NCBI GenBank assembly: GCA_029887765.1
Contig: JARXPF010000003.1
Location: 103,419 to 167,418 of the forward strand
Source: Candidatus Methanomethylicota archaeon
Lineage (GTDB): Archaea; Thermoproteota; Methanomethylicia; Methanomethylicales; Methanomethylicaceae
Direction: 5' to 3'
DNA length: 64,000 nucleotides
Shown: positions 56,348-64,000 of the stretch, piece by piece
Position numbering within the stretch: position 1 is the stretch's first letter
Layout: every line of letters starts with the position of its first letter
Translations under genes and position numbers: made by a program
The notes under the pieces: model-generated
The model's input: only the letters and a program-made list of their open reading frames with translations
Databases searched by the model: none
Told to the model about the DNA's origin: nothing

Positions 56348-56986
56348 ATGCCAAAAATTGTAAATACTTTATGGTTTGAAACACTTTCATCATGGAATCA
56401 ACCATTTATTGATACTCCATTTTGTCCAATAACACCAAGACAATTATTATTAATAATAATAGGAGCTCTTATTGGATATAGTATTTATAAAAATTTTTTC
56501 ATAGAAAATTTTCTTAGAATAGGAATATCTTCAATTCCATTTATTTTTTCAATTATAATAGCATCAAAGAAAATTAAAACAATCCCACCTGAAAAATATT
56601 TATTATATTTAATTTTTAGGAATTATAAGAAAAAAGAAGAAAAAATAAGAAAAAATAAAGAAGAAAATAGAATTGAAAAAATTCCTGAAGAAGTAAAGCA
56701 TGTTCTTAGAAAATTTATTCCACCTTTAAAATCAATATCAATTAAATTAAATTCTCCAATAGAAATCACAGGAGTATTAAGAAATCCAAAAACTAATATG
56801 CCTATGTCAAATACTTTATTTTATGCATCTATTGGTGAATTAATATTAACTGGTTATTCAAATGAAAAAGGAAATTATAAAATTAAACTTAATTTAGAAA
56901 ATCCTGGATCATATCATATGATTTTAGCTGTTCAAGGCTTTGATACTCCTGTAGATTCAATATTAATTAATGTAAAAGATGATTAA
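56348..56986 (+). CDS. VirB3/PrgI-like membrane protein with a C-terminal beta-sandwich domain
   Basis: 212 residues. Residues about 20-95 have the PrgI/VirB3 layout: FCPITPRQLLLIIIGALIG, a second hydrophobic segment, then PPEKYLLYLIFRNYKKKEE. After a basic linker comes a carboxypeptidase-regulatory/Big-like domain (about 132-212; ITGVLRNPKTNMPMSNT to YKIKLNLENPGSYHM). GGTGAT sets ATG 56348. VirB3 normally partners VirB4, and indeed the VirB4-like gene follows at once. The added domain is unusual. Confidence 0.75.
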   Translation: MPKIVNTLWFETLSSWNQPFIDTPFCPITPRQLLLIIIGALIGYSIYKNFFIENFLRIGISSIPFIFSIIIASKKIKTIPPEKYLLYLIFRNYKKKEEKIRKNKEENRIEKIPEEVKHVLRKFIPPLKSISIKLNSPIEITGVLRNPKTNMPMSNTLFYASIGELILTGYSNEKGNYKIKLNLENPGSYHMILAVQGFDTPVDSILINVKDD

Positions 56987-56987
56987 T

Positions 56988-58811
56988 ATGATGTTTTATG
57001 AAATTTTTCCTACAAATTTTTACATGCTTCCAGAAAATCGTCAAAATGAATTATTAGCTAAATTTACTTTATTTTTACATTCTATTCCTTCTACTATAAG
57101 AGTAATTATAATAAAAGGAAAAAGAGGAGTTGAAATTGAAGGAAGAATAGTTGTAATAGAACATCCTACATTTTATATAGAATGTCAAGAATCCATAGAT
57201 AATATTTTAGAATCAACACAATTTCTTTTTCAAAATATAGATTCAATTCCAATTCCAAAAATAAGAAAGGAAAAATGGAATTATTTAATACTTGAAGATG
57301 GAAGATTTGCAAAAAATTTTACTATTTATGAATTACCATCAGTATTACCAATAGGTTTCTTATCTGAATTATATGATATTGCAGATTTAATACAATTTAA
57401 AATAACTTCACTTCCATCTGAAGATGCGGTATCAAAGCTTGAAAATTATAAAAAAACATTAAATGCCTTAATATTAACTCATTTAAATAAGAAACGCTCT
57501 CCTCCTCAAAATTTATTATTAAAAAAAGAAATGGTTGAAGCTACTTTACAAGCTATAATAATGGGATTATCAAAATTATTTAAAATATCTATTAATTTTA
57601 CTATTTTTGCTTCATCAATAAAAGAACTTAAAGAAAAATCAAAACAACTTCAAAATAAACTTTCAGCTCGTTTAATAAAAATAGATTCACCTAAATTTTT
57701 ACAAAAAGAAATTTATGAAGGAGATGGAAAGAAATTATATGTTGAAAGTAATACTATTTGTGCTTTTTATCCTTTTGTAACTAGTGAAATAATTGAATCA
57801 GGAGGAATTTTCTTAGGTATAAATGTTAAATCAGGTGCACCAGTAGTTTTTAATCCACTTATAAGACCTAATTTAAATATAAGTATTATTGGAACAAGTG
57901 GCTCAGGAAAATCTTTTACAACAAAAATTTTTCTTAAGCGTTTATTAGAAAAACATCCAGATATGCTTGTCTATATTATTGATCCTGAAGGTGAATATAG
58001 TGCTTTAATGAATTGGCTTGGAGGAGAGACTATTAATATTTCTTCATTAGAACTTGGATTAGATCCTTTAATTCTTTTTGAAAAAGGAGAAGCTGCTGAT
58101 ATAATATGTGATGCAACTGGACTTATTGATAGAAAAGATATTTCTAGAATAAGAGATTTAATAATGTCTTCTAATTCACTTTTAGAACTTTATAATAAAC
58201 TTCCAAGTGATTTAAAAGAAAAATTTTCTTCTATAATTAATGGTCCTGAATCTTTTATATTTAGAGGAGAATCATTATTATTTTCACCAAAAATGTCATT
58301 TAATATGAAAGGAGTAGAATCTAAATTTATTAAACAATTATCTTCATTATTAATATTTGGAAAAATATGGCAAATAGTATCAAAACATAATGTATTTGGA
58401 ATTTCAAAAGCAACTCCTAGATTAATAATAGTAGATGAAGCTTGGTTATTTATGGAAGTTCCATCTGCAGCTATATTTTTAGAAAAAGTTGCAAGACTTG
58501 GAAGAAAGAGAAATTGTATTTTAATAATTAATACTCAAAGACCTGCTGATATTATAGAAAAAAATTTTGGAAGAACAATATTAGAAAATTCTGCTACAAA
58601 AATAATTATGAAACAAGATGAATTAAATAAAAAAATTATGAGTGAGATTTTTGGACTTAGTAATCAAGAAATTGAACTTACTATAAATCTTTCACAAGGT
58701 GAGGGACTTTTAATGACTGAAACTACACATATTTGGGTACATTTCTTAGCATCTTCTGATGATGAATATTGTTTATTTACTACAAAACCATCAGAATCTA
58801 TGACTTTTTAA
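56988..58811 (+). CDS. VirB4/CedB/HerA-like secretion ATPase
   Basis: 607-residue ATPase of the VirB4-TraC type. An N-terminal domain of about 230 residues precedes the motor. Walker A GTSGSGKS at 302-309; Walker B IIVDEAWLFM with D483 and E484; arginine-containing NTQRPADI sensor. The region IYIIDPEGEYSAL is also typical. Several ATGs lie close together at the start; 56988 is chosen. CedB of the Sulfolobales DNA importer and VirB4 of conjugation systems are the closest types. Confidence 0.85.
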   Translation: MMFYEIFPTNFYMLPENRQNELLAKFTLFLHSIPSTIRVIIIKGKRGVEIEGRIVVIEHPTFYIECQESIDNILESTQFLFQNIDSIPIPKIRKEKWNYLILEDGRFAKNFTIYELPSVLPIGFLSELYDIADLIQFKITSLPSEDAVSKLENYKKTLNALILTHLNKKRSPPQNLLLKKEMVEATLQAIIMGLSKLFKISINFTIFASSIKELKEKSKQLQNKLSARLIKIDSPKFLQKEIYEGDGKKLYVESNTICAFYPFVTSEIIESGGIFLGINVKSGAPVVFNPLIRPNLNISIIGTSGSGKSFTTKIFLKRLLEKHPDMLVYIIDPEGEYSALMNWLGGETINISSLELGLDPLILFEKGEAADIICDATGLIDRKDISRIRDLIMSSNSLLELYNKLPSDLKEKFSSIINGPESFIFRGESLLFSPKMSFNMKGVESKFIKQLSSLLIFGKIWQIVSKHNVFGISKATPRLIIVDEAWLFMEVPSAAIFLEKVARLGRKRNCILIINTQRPADIIEKNFGRTILENSATKIIMKQDELNKKIMSEIFGLSNQEIELTINLSQGEGLLMTETTHIWVHFLASSDDEYCLFTTKPSESMTF

Positions 58812-58831
58812 ATAAAAATTTCTATAATTAT

Positions 58832-59792
58832 ATGGAGACAACAAGTCGCTTTTTTCTTTTAATTTTAATAATATTATCTATCTTATCTAAGATTATGTTA
58901 TCAAAATTCTCACTATCATTAAAGAATAATAAAGGTAATTCTGAGAGGATTAATGAATCTCTTAATAGACTTAAAGAAAATTATGAAGCAATTGATTTAG
59001 CAATAAAGCAAAGCAGTTCAACAAATAGCTAAAGGAGCTCAATCAACTTCATCTGCTATACAAAATATACTTTCTGAAACTGAAAAAGGTCAATCCATTG
59101 TTCAAGAATTTTTAAAATCTAGACAAGGTCTTGTAGATAGTGCAAAAAAAGGAAAAACATTATCTGAAGAAGCAGTATTAAGTGCTCAAAAATCCATGGA
59201 AGTAGTAAATATTATTTCTCAAATTACAGAAAAAGCAAAATCTTCTCTTAATTATTTAGAAGATGCAAGTAAAAAAATTAGTGAAGTTATAGATACTATA
59301 AAAGATATTGCAGATCAAACATCATTATTAGCATTAAATGCTGCTATAGAAGCAGCTAGAGCAGGAGAAGCAGGAAGAGGTTTTGCAGTTGTAGCAAGTG
59401 AAATAAGAAAACTTGCAGAAGAAACAAGAAAATCTGTAGATACTACACAACAATTAGTTAAAAAAGTACAAGAAGCAACAAATAATACTCTTGATAATAT
59501 GAGAGATTTAACTAATAAATTAAGTGAAGGTAGTAATGTAATAATGTCAGGTATAGAATCATTAAAGAAATTATCTTCAGTAACAATTGAAATTTCAGAT
59601 GCTGTATTTGGAAGGGGGGCAATGGCTCAAGCAATAATGGAGATGATAAAAAAGATTAAAGAATCAATTGAAGAAGTTGCATCTGCAGCAGAAGAAAATG
59701 CTTCTGCTACAGAAGAAATAACTTCATCAATTGAAGAAGTTTCATCATCCTTAGAATCTCAAAAAGAAATAATTAATGAACTTACTAAATAA
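58832..59792 (+). pseudogene. Membrane-anchored chemoreceptor signalling protein, one frameshift
   Basis: ATG 58832 starts a protein with one N-terminal helix (FFLLILIILSILSKIML) and a coiled coil that leaves frame at about 59000-59010 (LAIKQ) and resumes in another frame as [10 protein letters not shown]. The rest is a complete MCP signalling domain whose hairpin tip carries the canonical [25 protein letters not shown]. There is no ligand-binding domain or HAMP. Either a broken gene, a sequencing error in an A-rich run, or a programmed shift. No other che genes are in the window. Confidence 0.7.
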
Positions 59793-59881
59793 TTTATAAA
59801 TAATCTTATTTAACAATAATTCATATTAAACCGAAAACTTTTTATTATATTAATTTGCTTTTTAAAGCAAGTTGAATAAAA

Positions 59882-60301
59882 ATGTCTGAAATAAGAAAAA
59901 TTGAAGATTTAAATCCTGCTTCAAGGAGAATAGACCTCTTAGTAAAAGTTTTAGAAATAAGTCCAATTAAAGAAGTTTCTACAAAAGATGGAAAAAAACA
60001 TAATGTTGTAGAAGTATTAGTTGGAGACAATACTGGATGTGTATTAATGAGTCTTTGGGATAATGATATAAATAAAGTTAAAGTAGGTCAAACTATTTCT
60101 ATAAAAAATGCTTACATTACATTATTTAGAGGTTCAATGCGATTAAATATAGGAAAATATGGTAGTATAGAATTATCAAAAGAAGAGATAAATGAAGTAA
60201 ATATGGAAAATAATATTTCCAATAGATCATATAATCAACAAATACCAAGATTTCGTCCTTTATATGGAAATGATTATAAAAAATCAAGAAGAAGACGTTA
60301 A
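59882..60301 (+). CDS. ssb: Single-stranded DNA-binding protein, Sulfolobus-type SSB (OB fold)
   Basis: 139 residues: an OB fold (about 1-105; EIRKIEDLNPASRRIDLLVKV, GDNTGCVLMSLWDND, VGQTISIKNAYI) and a flexible, basic C-terminal tail ending in KKSRRRR. This is the short RPA-like SSB of crenarchaea rather than bacterial SSB. It follows the secretion block; association with DNA transfer is possible but SSB is also housekeeping. Confidence 0.9.
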   Translation: MSEIRKIEDLNPASRRIDLLVKVLEISPIKEVSTKDGKKHNVVEVLVGDNTGCVLMSLWDNDINKVKVGQTISIKNAYITLFRGSMRLNIGKYGSIELSKEEINEVNMENNISNRSYNQQIPRFRPLYGNDYKKSRRRR

Positions 60302-60305
60302 TATT

Positions 60306-61769
60306 TCATTCTCCATAAAGTATATGAACTATAAATCTTGCATATGAAAGAAAATATCTTTTTGAAAAAATTGCTTCATAAATATCTTTTAAATCTTCTT
60401 TTTTTATTAAATTTAATCTAGCATATACAAATATAGATATTATAAATACTAAAATAGTTGAAATTATCCAATGTAATGAAAATAAATTTGCTAATATGGC
60501 TATTAATAATGGAGTTAATACTAAAATTGGTTTAAATTCTAATCTAAATCCTATTTTTTTCGACATTATAATAGTTACAATTAATTCTGAGAAATATCCA
60601 CTTATATAAGATATAGCTGCTCCTAAATCTCCAAAATAATTAACCATAGGGATATAAAGTATTATTCTTGGAATATTTGATGCAATTCCAAATAAAGTAA
60701 CAAGTTTATACTTTCCATATGCATATATTAAATTAGCAAATCCTGATGTTATAGGCATTATAAAAGTTCCAATTAATAATATTTGTAAAGAAAGAGTTGA
60801 ATTTAAATATTCCTTACCTAAAAATCCCAATGGAACATGAGGATATAATATACCAAGAGCTGTAATTGGCATAGTAATAGCATAGGAAATTCTTATTGCT
60901 CTACTTATTGCTCTTTTTCTTCCATCTTCCATTCCACTTAATAAAGGAAACATTAATCCTAAAATTGTTGAAGATATTGTATAAACAAATGAAGCAATCA
61001 TAAATGAAATATAATAAGTTCCTGTAGTTTTTCCTCCAATTATTCCATATATACTTATTATTCCAAGCCAACTTCCTGTCGATCCTAAAATAGCTGAAAT
61101 ATATGATGGTAAACTTGCTATTATTAATTCTTTAATAATTTTTTTATTTAATTTTTTTATTTTTAACCATTCAATTCTTTTACACATAATTATATAAATT
61201 ATATCTGAAATTAAAATTGATATAATAAGACCACCAATAATTCCATAAAGACCCATTCCAATATATAAAAGAAAAATACCTATAATAAATTTTGAAATTT
61301 GTGATATTAATGCTATTAATGCTATTATTTCAGTTTTTAATAATGCTATAAAAAAAGAAGAAAAAATTGCACTCCAACTACAATATCCTATTAAAATAAA
61401 TAATGATGCAAAAGATAGTTCTATTCTACTATATCCCATAAAACCATCAGGTAGAAAAAATAATAAAATAGAAGCTATTAAAGAAAGAAAAAAACTAATA
61501 ATTAAAGAATTACTAAAATAATAATTTATTCTTTCATAATCATTTAATCCTAATGATTTTCCTATCATTCTTATTTCTCCAGAAGAAAGACTAAGATTAA
61601 AATAAACAGCTATTAAAGAAGAAAAACCAACTATTGCTGCAGTAGTACCTATAATTGATGATTCTATAAATTTTGTAGCAATAATCCAATATAAATAACC
61701 AATAAAATTATTTATAATAGAAGAAAAATAAAGCCAAAGACTTCCTTTAACAACTTTTCCAATACTCAT
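60306..61769 (-). CDS. Polysaccharide/oligosaccharide flippase (Wzx/MurJ-MATE family)
   Basis: 487-residue membrane protein with about 12-14 hydrophobic helices, beginning GSLWLYFSSIINNFIGYLYW as in Wzx-type flippases. It moves lipid-linked sugars across the membrane for glycan or glycoprotein surface structures. GGTGATTTA precedes the ATG. The epimerase gene lies 35 bases upstream on the same strand, so they are probably co-transcribed. Confidence 0.85.
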   Translation of the reverse strand: MSIGKVVKGSLWLYFSSIINNFIGYLYWIIATKFIESSIIGTTAAIVGFSSLIAVYFNLSLSSGEIRMIGKSLGLNDYERINYYFSNSLIISFFLSLIASILLFFLPDGFMGYSRIELSFASLFILIGYCSWSAIFSSFFIALLKTEIIALIALISQISKFIIGIFLLYIGMGLYGIIGGLIISILISDIIYIIMCKRIEWLKIKKLNKKIIKELIIASLPSYISAILGSTGSWLGIISIYGIIGGKTTGTYYISFMIASFVYTISSTILGLMFPLLSGMEDGRKRAISRAIRISYAITMPITALGILYPHVPLGFLGKEYLNSTLSLQILLIGTFIMPITSGFANLIYAYGKYKLVTLFGIASNIPRIILYIPMVNYFGDLGAAISYISGYFSELIVTIIMSKKIGFRLEFKPILVLTPLLIAILANLFSLHWIISTILVFIISIFVYARLNLIKKEDLKDIYEAIFSKRYFLSYARFIVHILYGE

Positions 61770-61804
61770 TAAATCACCAATAATATTTCATATGATTTTA
61801 AAAT

Positions 61805-62725
61805 CTAATTTTTATTTTTTAATTCATTTAAAAGACTATGAATAGTTTTTATTAAAGCTTCTTTACTATTCATTTTAGGCTTCCATCCTAAAGATTTAAT
61901 TTTTTCAATAGATAAAGCTATACATTTTACATCTCCAAGCCAACCAATACCATTTAAAATAGGTTTATAAATAAAATTTGTATTCTTTAATCCTAATACT
62001 TCTAATGTAATTTTAGCTACATCATTAACACTTATCCAATCTTCATTTCCTATATTATATACTTCAAAATTTCTTGATGAATTTTTCCATGCTATTATAG
62101 TAGCATCTATGGCATCTTCTATATGAATATAACTTCTTATTTGATTTCCATCTCCTAAAATTTCTAAAATTTTTGAATTTTTCATAAGTTTTATTAAAAA
62201 ATCATAAACAACTCCATGTCTCAATCTAGGACCTACAACATTAGCATAACGAAGAATAATAGCTTTAATTCCATAAAGTTTACTATAAGCATGAATTAAA
62301 TTTTCACAAGAAGCTTTACTTGCTCCATAAATTGATATTGGTTTTATAGAAGCATTTTCATTAACTGGTATATAATCTGGTTCTCCATAAACACTACTTG
62401 AAGAAGCAAATACAATTTCTTTTACATCTTTTCTTCTCATAGCTTCTAATAAATTAAATGTTGCTACTATATTTTCATTAAAATGTATTTCTGGATTTAT
62501 TGTACTTACTCTAACTTCTGGATTAGCTGCAAAATGAAATATTGTTTCTGTTTCTTCAATTGCTTTTAATAAATCTTCAAAATTCTTTAAATCTATATAT
62601 AAAAAATTATGAGATTTAATATTTTCAATTCTTCCACTACTAAGATTATCTAAGATTTTTACATTACCAAGTCTATCTGCTAAATGACTTCCAATAAATC
62701 CAGCTCCTCCAGTTATTATTATCAA
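61805..62725 (-). CDS. NAD-dependent nucleotide-sugar epimerase (UDP-glucose 4-epimerase-like)
   Basis: SDR-type epimerase/dehydratase, 306 residues. Rossmann motif ITGGAGFIGSHLA at the start, catalytic YxxxK as YGASKASCENL preceded by ASSSSVYGEPD, and NVVGPR. I start at TTG 62725, 6 bases after AAGGTG; the GTG at 62734 is part of the ribosome site. With the flippase it likely provides sugars for surface glycans. Sugar specificity not determined. Confidence 0.88.
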   Translation of the reverse strand: MIIITGGAGFIGSHLADRLGNVKILDNLSSGRIENIKSHNFLYIDLKNFEDLLKAIEETETIFHFAANPEVRVSTINPEIHFNENIVATFNLLEAMRRKDVKEIVFASSSSVYGEPDYIPVNENASIKPISIYGASKASCENLIHAYSKLYGIKAIILRYANVVGPRLRHGVVYDFLIKLMKNSKILEILGDGNQIRSYIHIEDAIDATIIAWKNSSRNFEVYNIGNEDWISVNDVAKITLEVLGLKNTNFIYKPILNGIGWLGDVKCIALSIEKIKSLGWKPKMNSKEALIKTIHSLLNELKNKN

Positions 62726-62769
62726 ATTAAGCACCTTATAAGAAATCTTTATTTATTGATATTAATTTT

Positions 62770-63522
62770 TTATGCATTTACTTTAATTGTCTTTAATTTC
62801 TTACTTAATAATTTAGCTTTTTTTATACTTATCTTAGCCATTTCTTTTATTTTCATTAAATCTTTTTCATTTAATACATTTTCATAATCTACAGCAATTA
62901 AAGCTGCAATAGCTTCTTTTAAATTCCTAGGTCTTTCAATTATTTTTGATGCTCTTTTAATTAAATATCTTGGAAAGAGAAAGGACAATCTCTCCCAATA
63001 CCATTTAGATCTATCTGGAAGTTTTCCATAAACTTTTGAAATATATTGCATAATTGTCATTAATCCTATAGGTTTATGATTGCCTTTTGCACTAATTCTT
63101 CCAGGTCTTCTTAAATCTATTTTATTTAAAATAATTTCCCATTCTTCAGGTAATCTTATATAAACTCCACCCATATGCATACTAACATATATTATAGCAG
63201 AAAGAACATGAATAGTACTATTAGATTCTCCTTTCCAATTTTTAATTGCAATTCTAATAGCTTCTTCTACAATAATATTTGGAAGTCTTGCAAATTGACA
63301 TATTCTTTGAGCTATTCTATAGAATTTTATTTTTAATCTTTCTTTTTCTGAATAATAACTTCCAATACATGGAAGATTTAATGAAAGTTTAGTAGCAAAA
63401 TTTACTCCTGTATTCATAATTATTGGATAATTAAATTCAGGACCTTGTTCAAGACCACAATTTCTACATACATATATTCCATTTATTAATGAACAATTGA
63501 TTTTACATTCATTACAAATCAA
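62770..63522 (-). CDS. tfb: Transcription factor B (TFIIB-like), divergent paralogue
   Basis: 250 residues: N-terminal zinc ribbon (C3, C6, C19, C22: CNEC...CRNC) followed by two cyclin-like repeats (about 60-150 and 160-235). The B-finger/linker region after the ribbon is short and atypical, so this is a divergent TFB rather than the main one. TTG 63522 follows AAGGTGA by 5 bases, downstream of the zinc-finger gene that it overlaps. Possibly a dedicated initiation factor. Confidence 0.8.
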   Translation of the reverse strand: MICNECKINCSLINGIYVCRNCGLEQGPEFNYPIIMNTGVNFATKLSLNLPCIGSYYSEKERLKIKFYRIAQRICQFARLPNIIVEEAIRIAIKNWKGESNSTIHVLSAIIYVSMHMGGVYIRLPEEWEIILNKIDLRRPGRISAKGNHKPIGLMTIMQYISKVYGKLPDRSKWYWERLSFLFPRYLIKRASKIIERPRNLKEAIAALIAVDYENVLNEKDLMKIKEMAKISIKKAKLLSKKLKTIKVNA

Positions 63523-63532
63523 TATTTTCACC

Positions 63533-63700
63533 TTATTCAAATATTTCTTCAGATTTTACTTCTTCAATTAAAACTCCATGACATTTTTTTAAATGTATTA
63601 TTAATCCTGTCCAAGATGAACATATTTTTCCACAACCTCTATACAAACACTTTACTCTTCCATTTGATATTATTCTTCCTAAATTTTCAAGCTGAGCCAT
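63533..63700 (-). CDS. Canonical C2H2 zinc-finger microprotein
   Basis: 55 residues, too short for length filters. ATG 63700 follows GGTGATTTA. Residues C18, C23, H36 and H41 form C-x4-C-x12-H-x4-H, the exact spacing of classical C2H2 fingers (CLYRGCGKICSSWTGLIIH). Its TAA lies within the ribosome site of the TFB-like gene, so the two are coupled and may act together, for example as a DNA-binding partner or regulator of TFB. Confidence 0.8.
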   Translation of the reverse strand: MAQLENLGRIISNGRVKCLYRGCGKICSSWTGLIIHLKKCHGVLIEEVKSEEIFE

Positions 63701-63772
63701 TAAATCACCAAAATTTAATTCTTTTCTAAAGTTAAAAGAATAATGCGAAATTAAATAAGTAGAGAGAGTTAA

Positions 63773-63787
63773 GCGAAAGTATTTAAG
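63773..63787 (+). promoter_or_regulatory. BRE/TATA-like promoter of tRNA-Val
   Basis: GCGAAAG followed by TATTTAAG lies about 28 bases upstream of the tRNA 5' end at 63813, the expected archaeal spacing. A similar GCGAAAG element lies upstream of the FKBP gene. Confidence 0.5.
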
Positions 63788-63812
63788 TAAAAAATTAAAG
63801 AATTTTGGTTAA

Positions 63813-63890
63813 GGGCCGGTCGTCTAGCTTGGTTAGGACACCGCCGTGACGCGGCGGGGGTCTCCGGTTCAAGTCCGGACCGGCCCACCA
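63813..63890 (+). tRNA. tRNA-Val (anticodon GAC), CCA encoded
   Basis: Acceptor GGGCCGG/CCGGCCC; anticodon stem CCGCC/GGCGG enclosing loop GTGACGC, giving GAC. T arm TCCGG-TTCAAGT-CCGGA. CCA at 63888-63890. No intron. Confidence 0.93.
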
Positions 63891-63938
63891 CTTTTTGGGT
63901 TCAAGTCCATTAAATATAATCTCTATTGTTTTATTTTG

Positions 63939-64000
63939 ATGACTGTTGGTTGGCCGGTCGGACTAAGTATGGTTATTTACTTAATGGTGTTGATGTTAGG
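63939..64000 (+). CDS. N-terminus of a membrane protein, cut by the window end
   Basis: ATG 63939 opens a frame reading MTVGWPVGLSMVIYLMVLML to the edge. The WPVGLSMVIYLMVLMLG pattern recalls the first helix of sodium:solute symporters (SSS), but only 20 residues are visible. A TATA-like TAAATATAAT about 25 bases upstream fits a leaderless gene. Identity uncertain. Confidence 0.35.
   Translation, partial: MTVGWPVGLSMVIYLMVLML

Noticed and set aside
54446..58811. Ordinary conjugative or integrative element
   Set aside because: No relaxase, coupling ATPase, integrase, replication gene or flanking repeats; codon use matches the chromosome.

Overview
The window is chromosomal DNA from an AT-rich archaeon, most likely a thermophilic member of the TACK branch. 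The archaeal assignment rests on sn-glycerol-1-phosphate dehydrogenase, the proteasome beta subunit beside aCPSF1/FttA, class I lysyl-tRNA synthetase, an LSm protein, ribosomal protein L37e, a TFIIB-like factor and a tRNA-Ala with a bulge-helix-bulge intron. An ESCRT-III (CdvB-like) protein and a short OB-fold SSB point to TACK rather than Euryarchaeota. Very GC-rich tRNA stems in an otherwise AT-rich sequence suggest a hot habitat. Many genes start with ATG, TTG or GTG about 4-7 bases after a GGTGAT or GGAGG ribosome-binding site, and I used this to move several starts. I cannot name the species.

Region by region. 1-13.1 kb is housekeeping: NadM, a SAM hydrolase, a class V aminotransferase, HypC/HypD, a phosphoesterase, a CYTH protein, an FKBP isomerase, UPF0179, G1P dehydrogenase, PsmB, aCPSF1, a PAC2 protein and PdxT/PdxS. 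13.1-20.98 kb looks transferred. It holds a leftward operon (split CobN, fused ChlI-ChlD chelatase subunit, Gate-domain membrane protein) with visibly richer base composition than its neighbours. The operon is preceded by two spaced palindromes of the form GTAWTAC-N14-GTAWTAC, its left side is a decayed stretch, and its right side is a tRNA-Glu. 21-32.5 kb returns to housekeeping: CysRS, LysRS, HD hydrolase, tRNA-Leu, peroxiredoxin, Lrp regulator, rubrerythrin, ferredoxin, ESCRT-III-like protein, Map, Dcd, a PUA protein, LSm, L37e and tRNA-Ala.

32.6-39 kb has a metal theme. A Ni-CODH-type CooS lacks one C-cluster cysteine (Glu at position 295). It is followed by a NikR regulator co-directional with an ABC-3 type metal transporter, then an endonuclease IV-like protein and two small thioredoxin-fold proteins.

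39.1-59.8 kb is the most striking part: one co-directional block of about 20 kb. It contains two giant secreted proteins, seven small single-helix pilin-like proteins, a GspE/TadA-type ATPase with its TadC/GspF platform, a membrane-anchored 551-residue surface protein, a VirB6/CedA-like membrane protein, a VirB3/PrgI-like protein with an added beta domain, a VirB4/CedB-like ATPase and a frameshifted chemoreceptor signalling protein. I read it as a combined type IV pilus and type IV secretion-like (Ced/Ups-like) machine, possibly for DNA or protein transfer. No relaxase, integrase or coupling protein is present.

59.9-64 kb carries an SSB, a polysaccharide flippase and a sugar epimerase (possibly serving surface glycans), a TFB-like factor coupled to a canonical C2H2 zinc-finger microprotein, tRNA-Val and the beginning of a membrane protein cut by the window edge.
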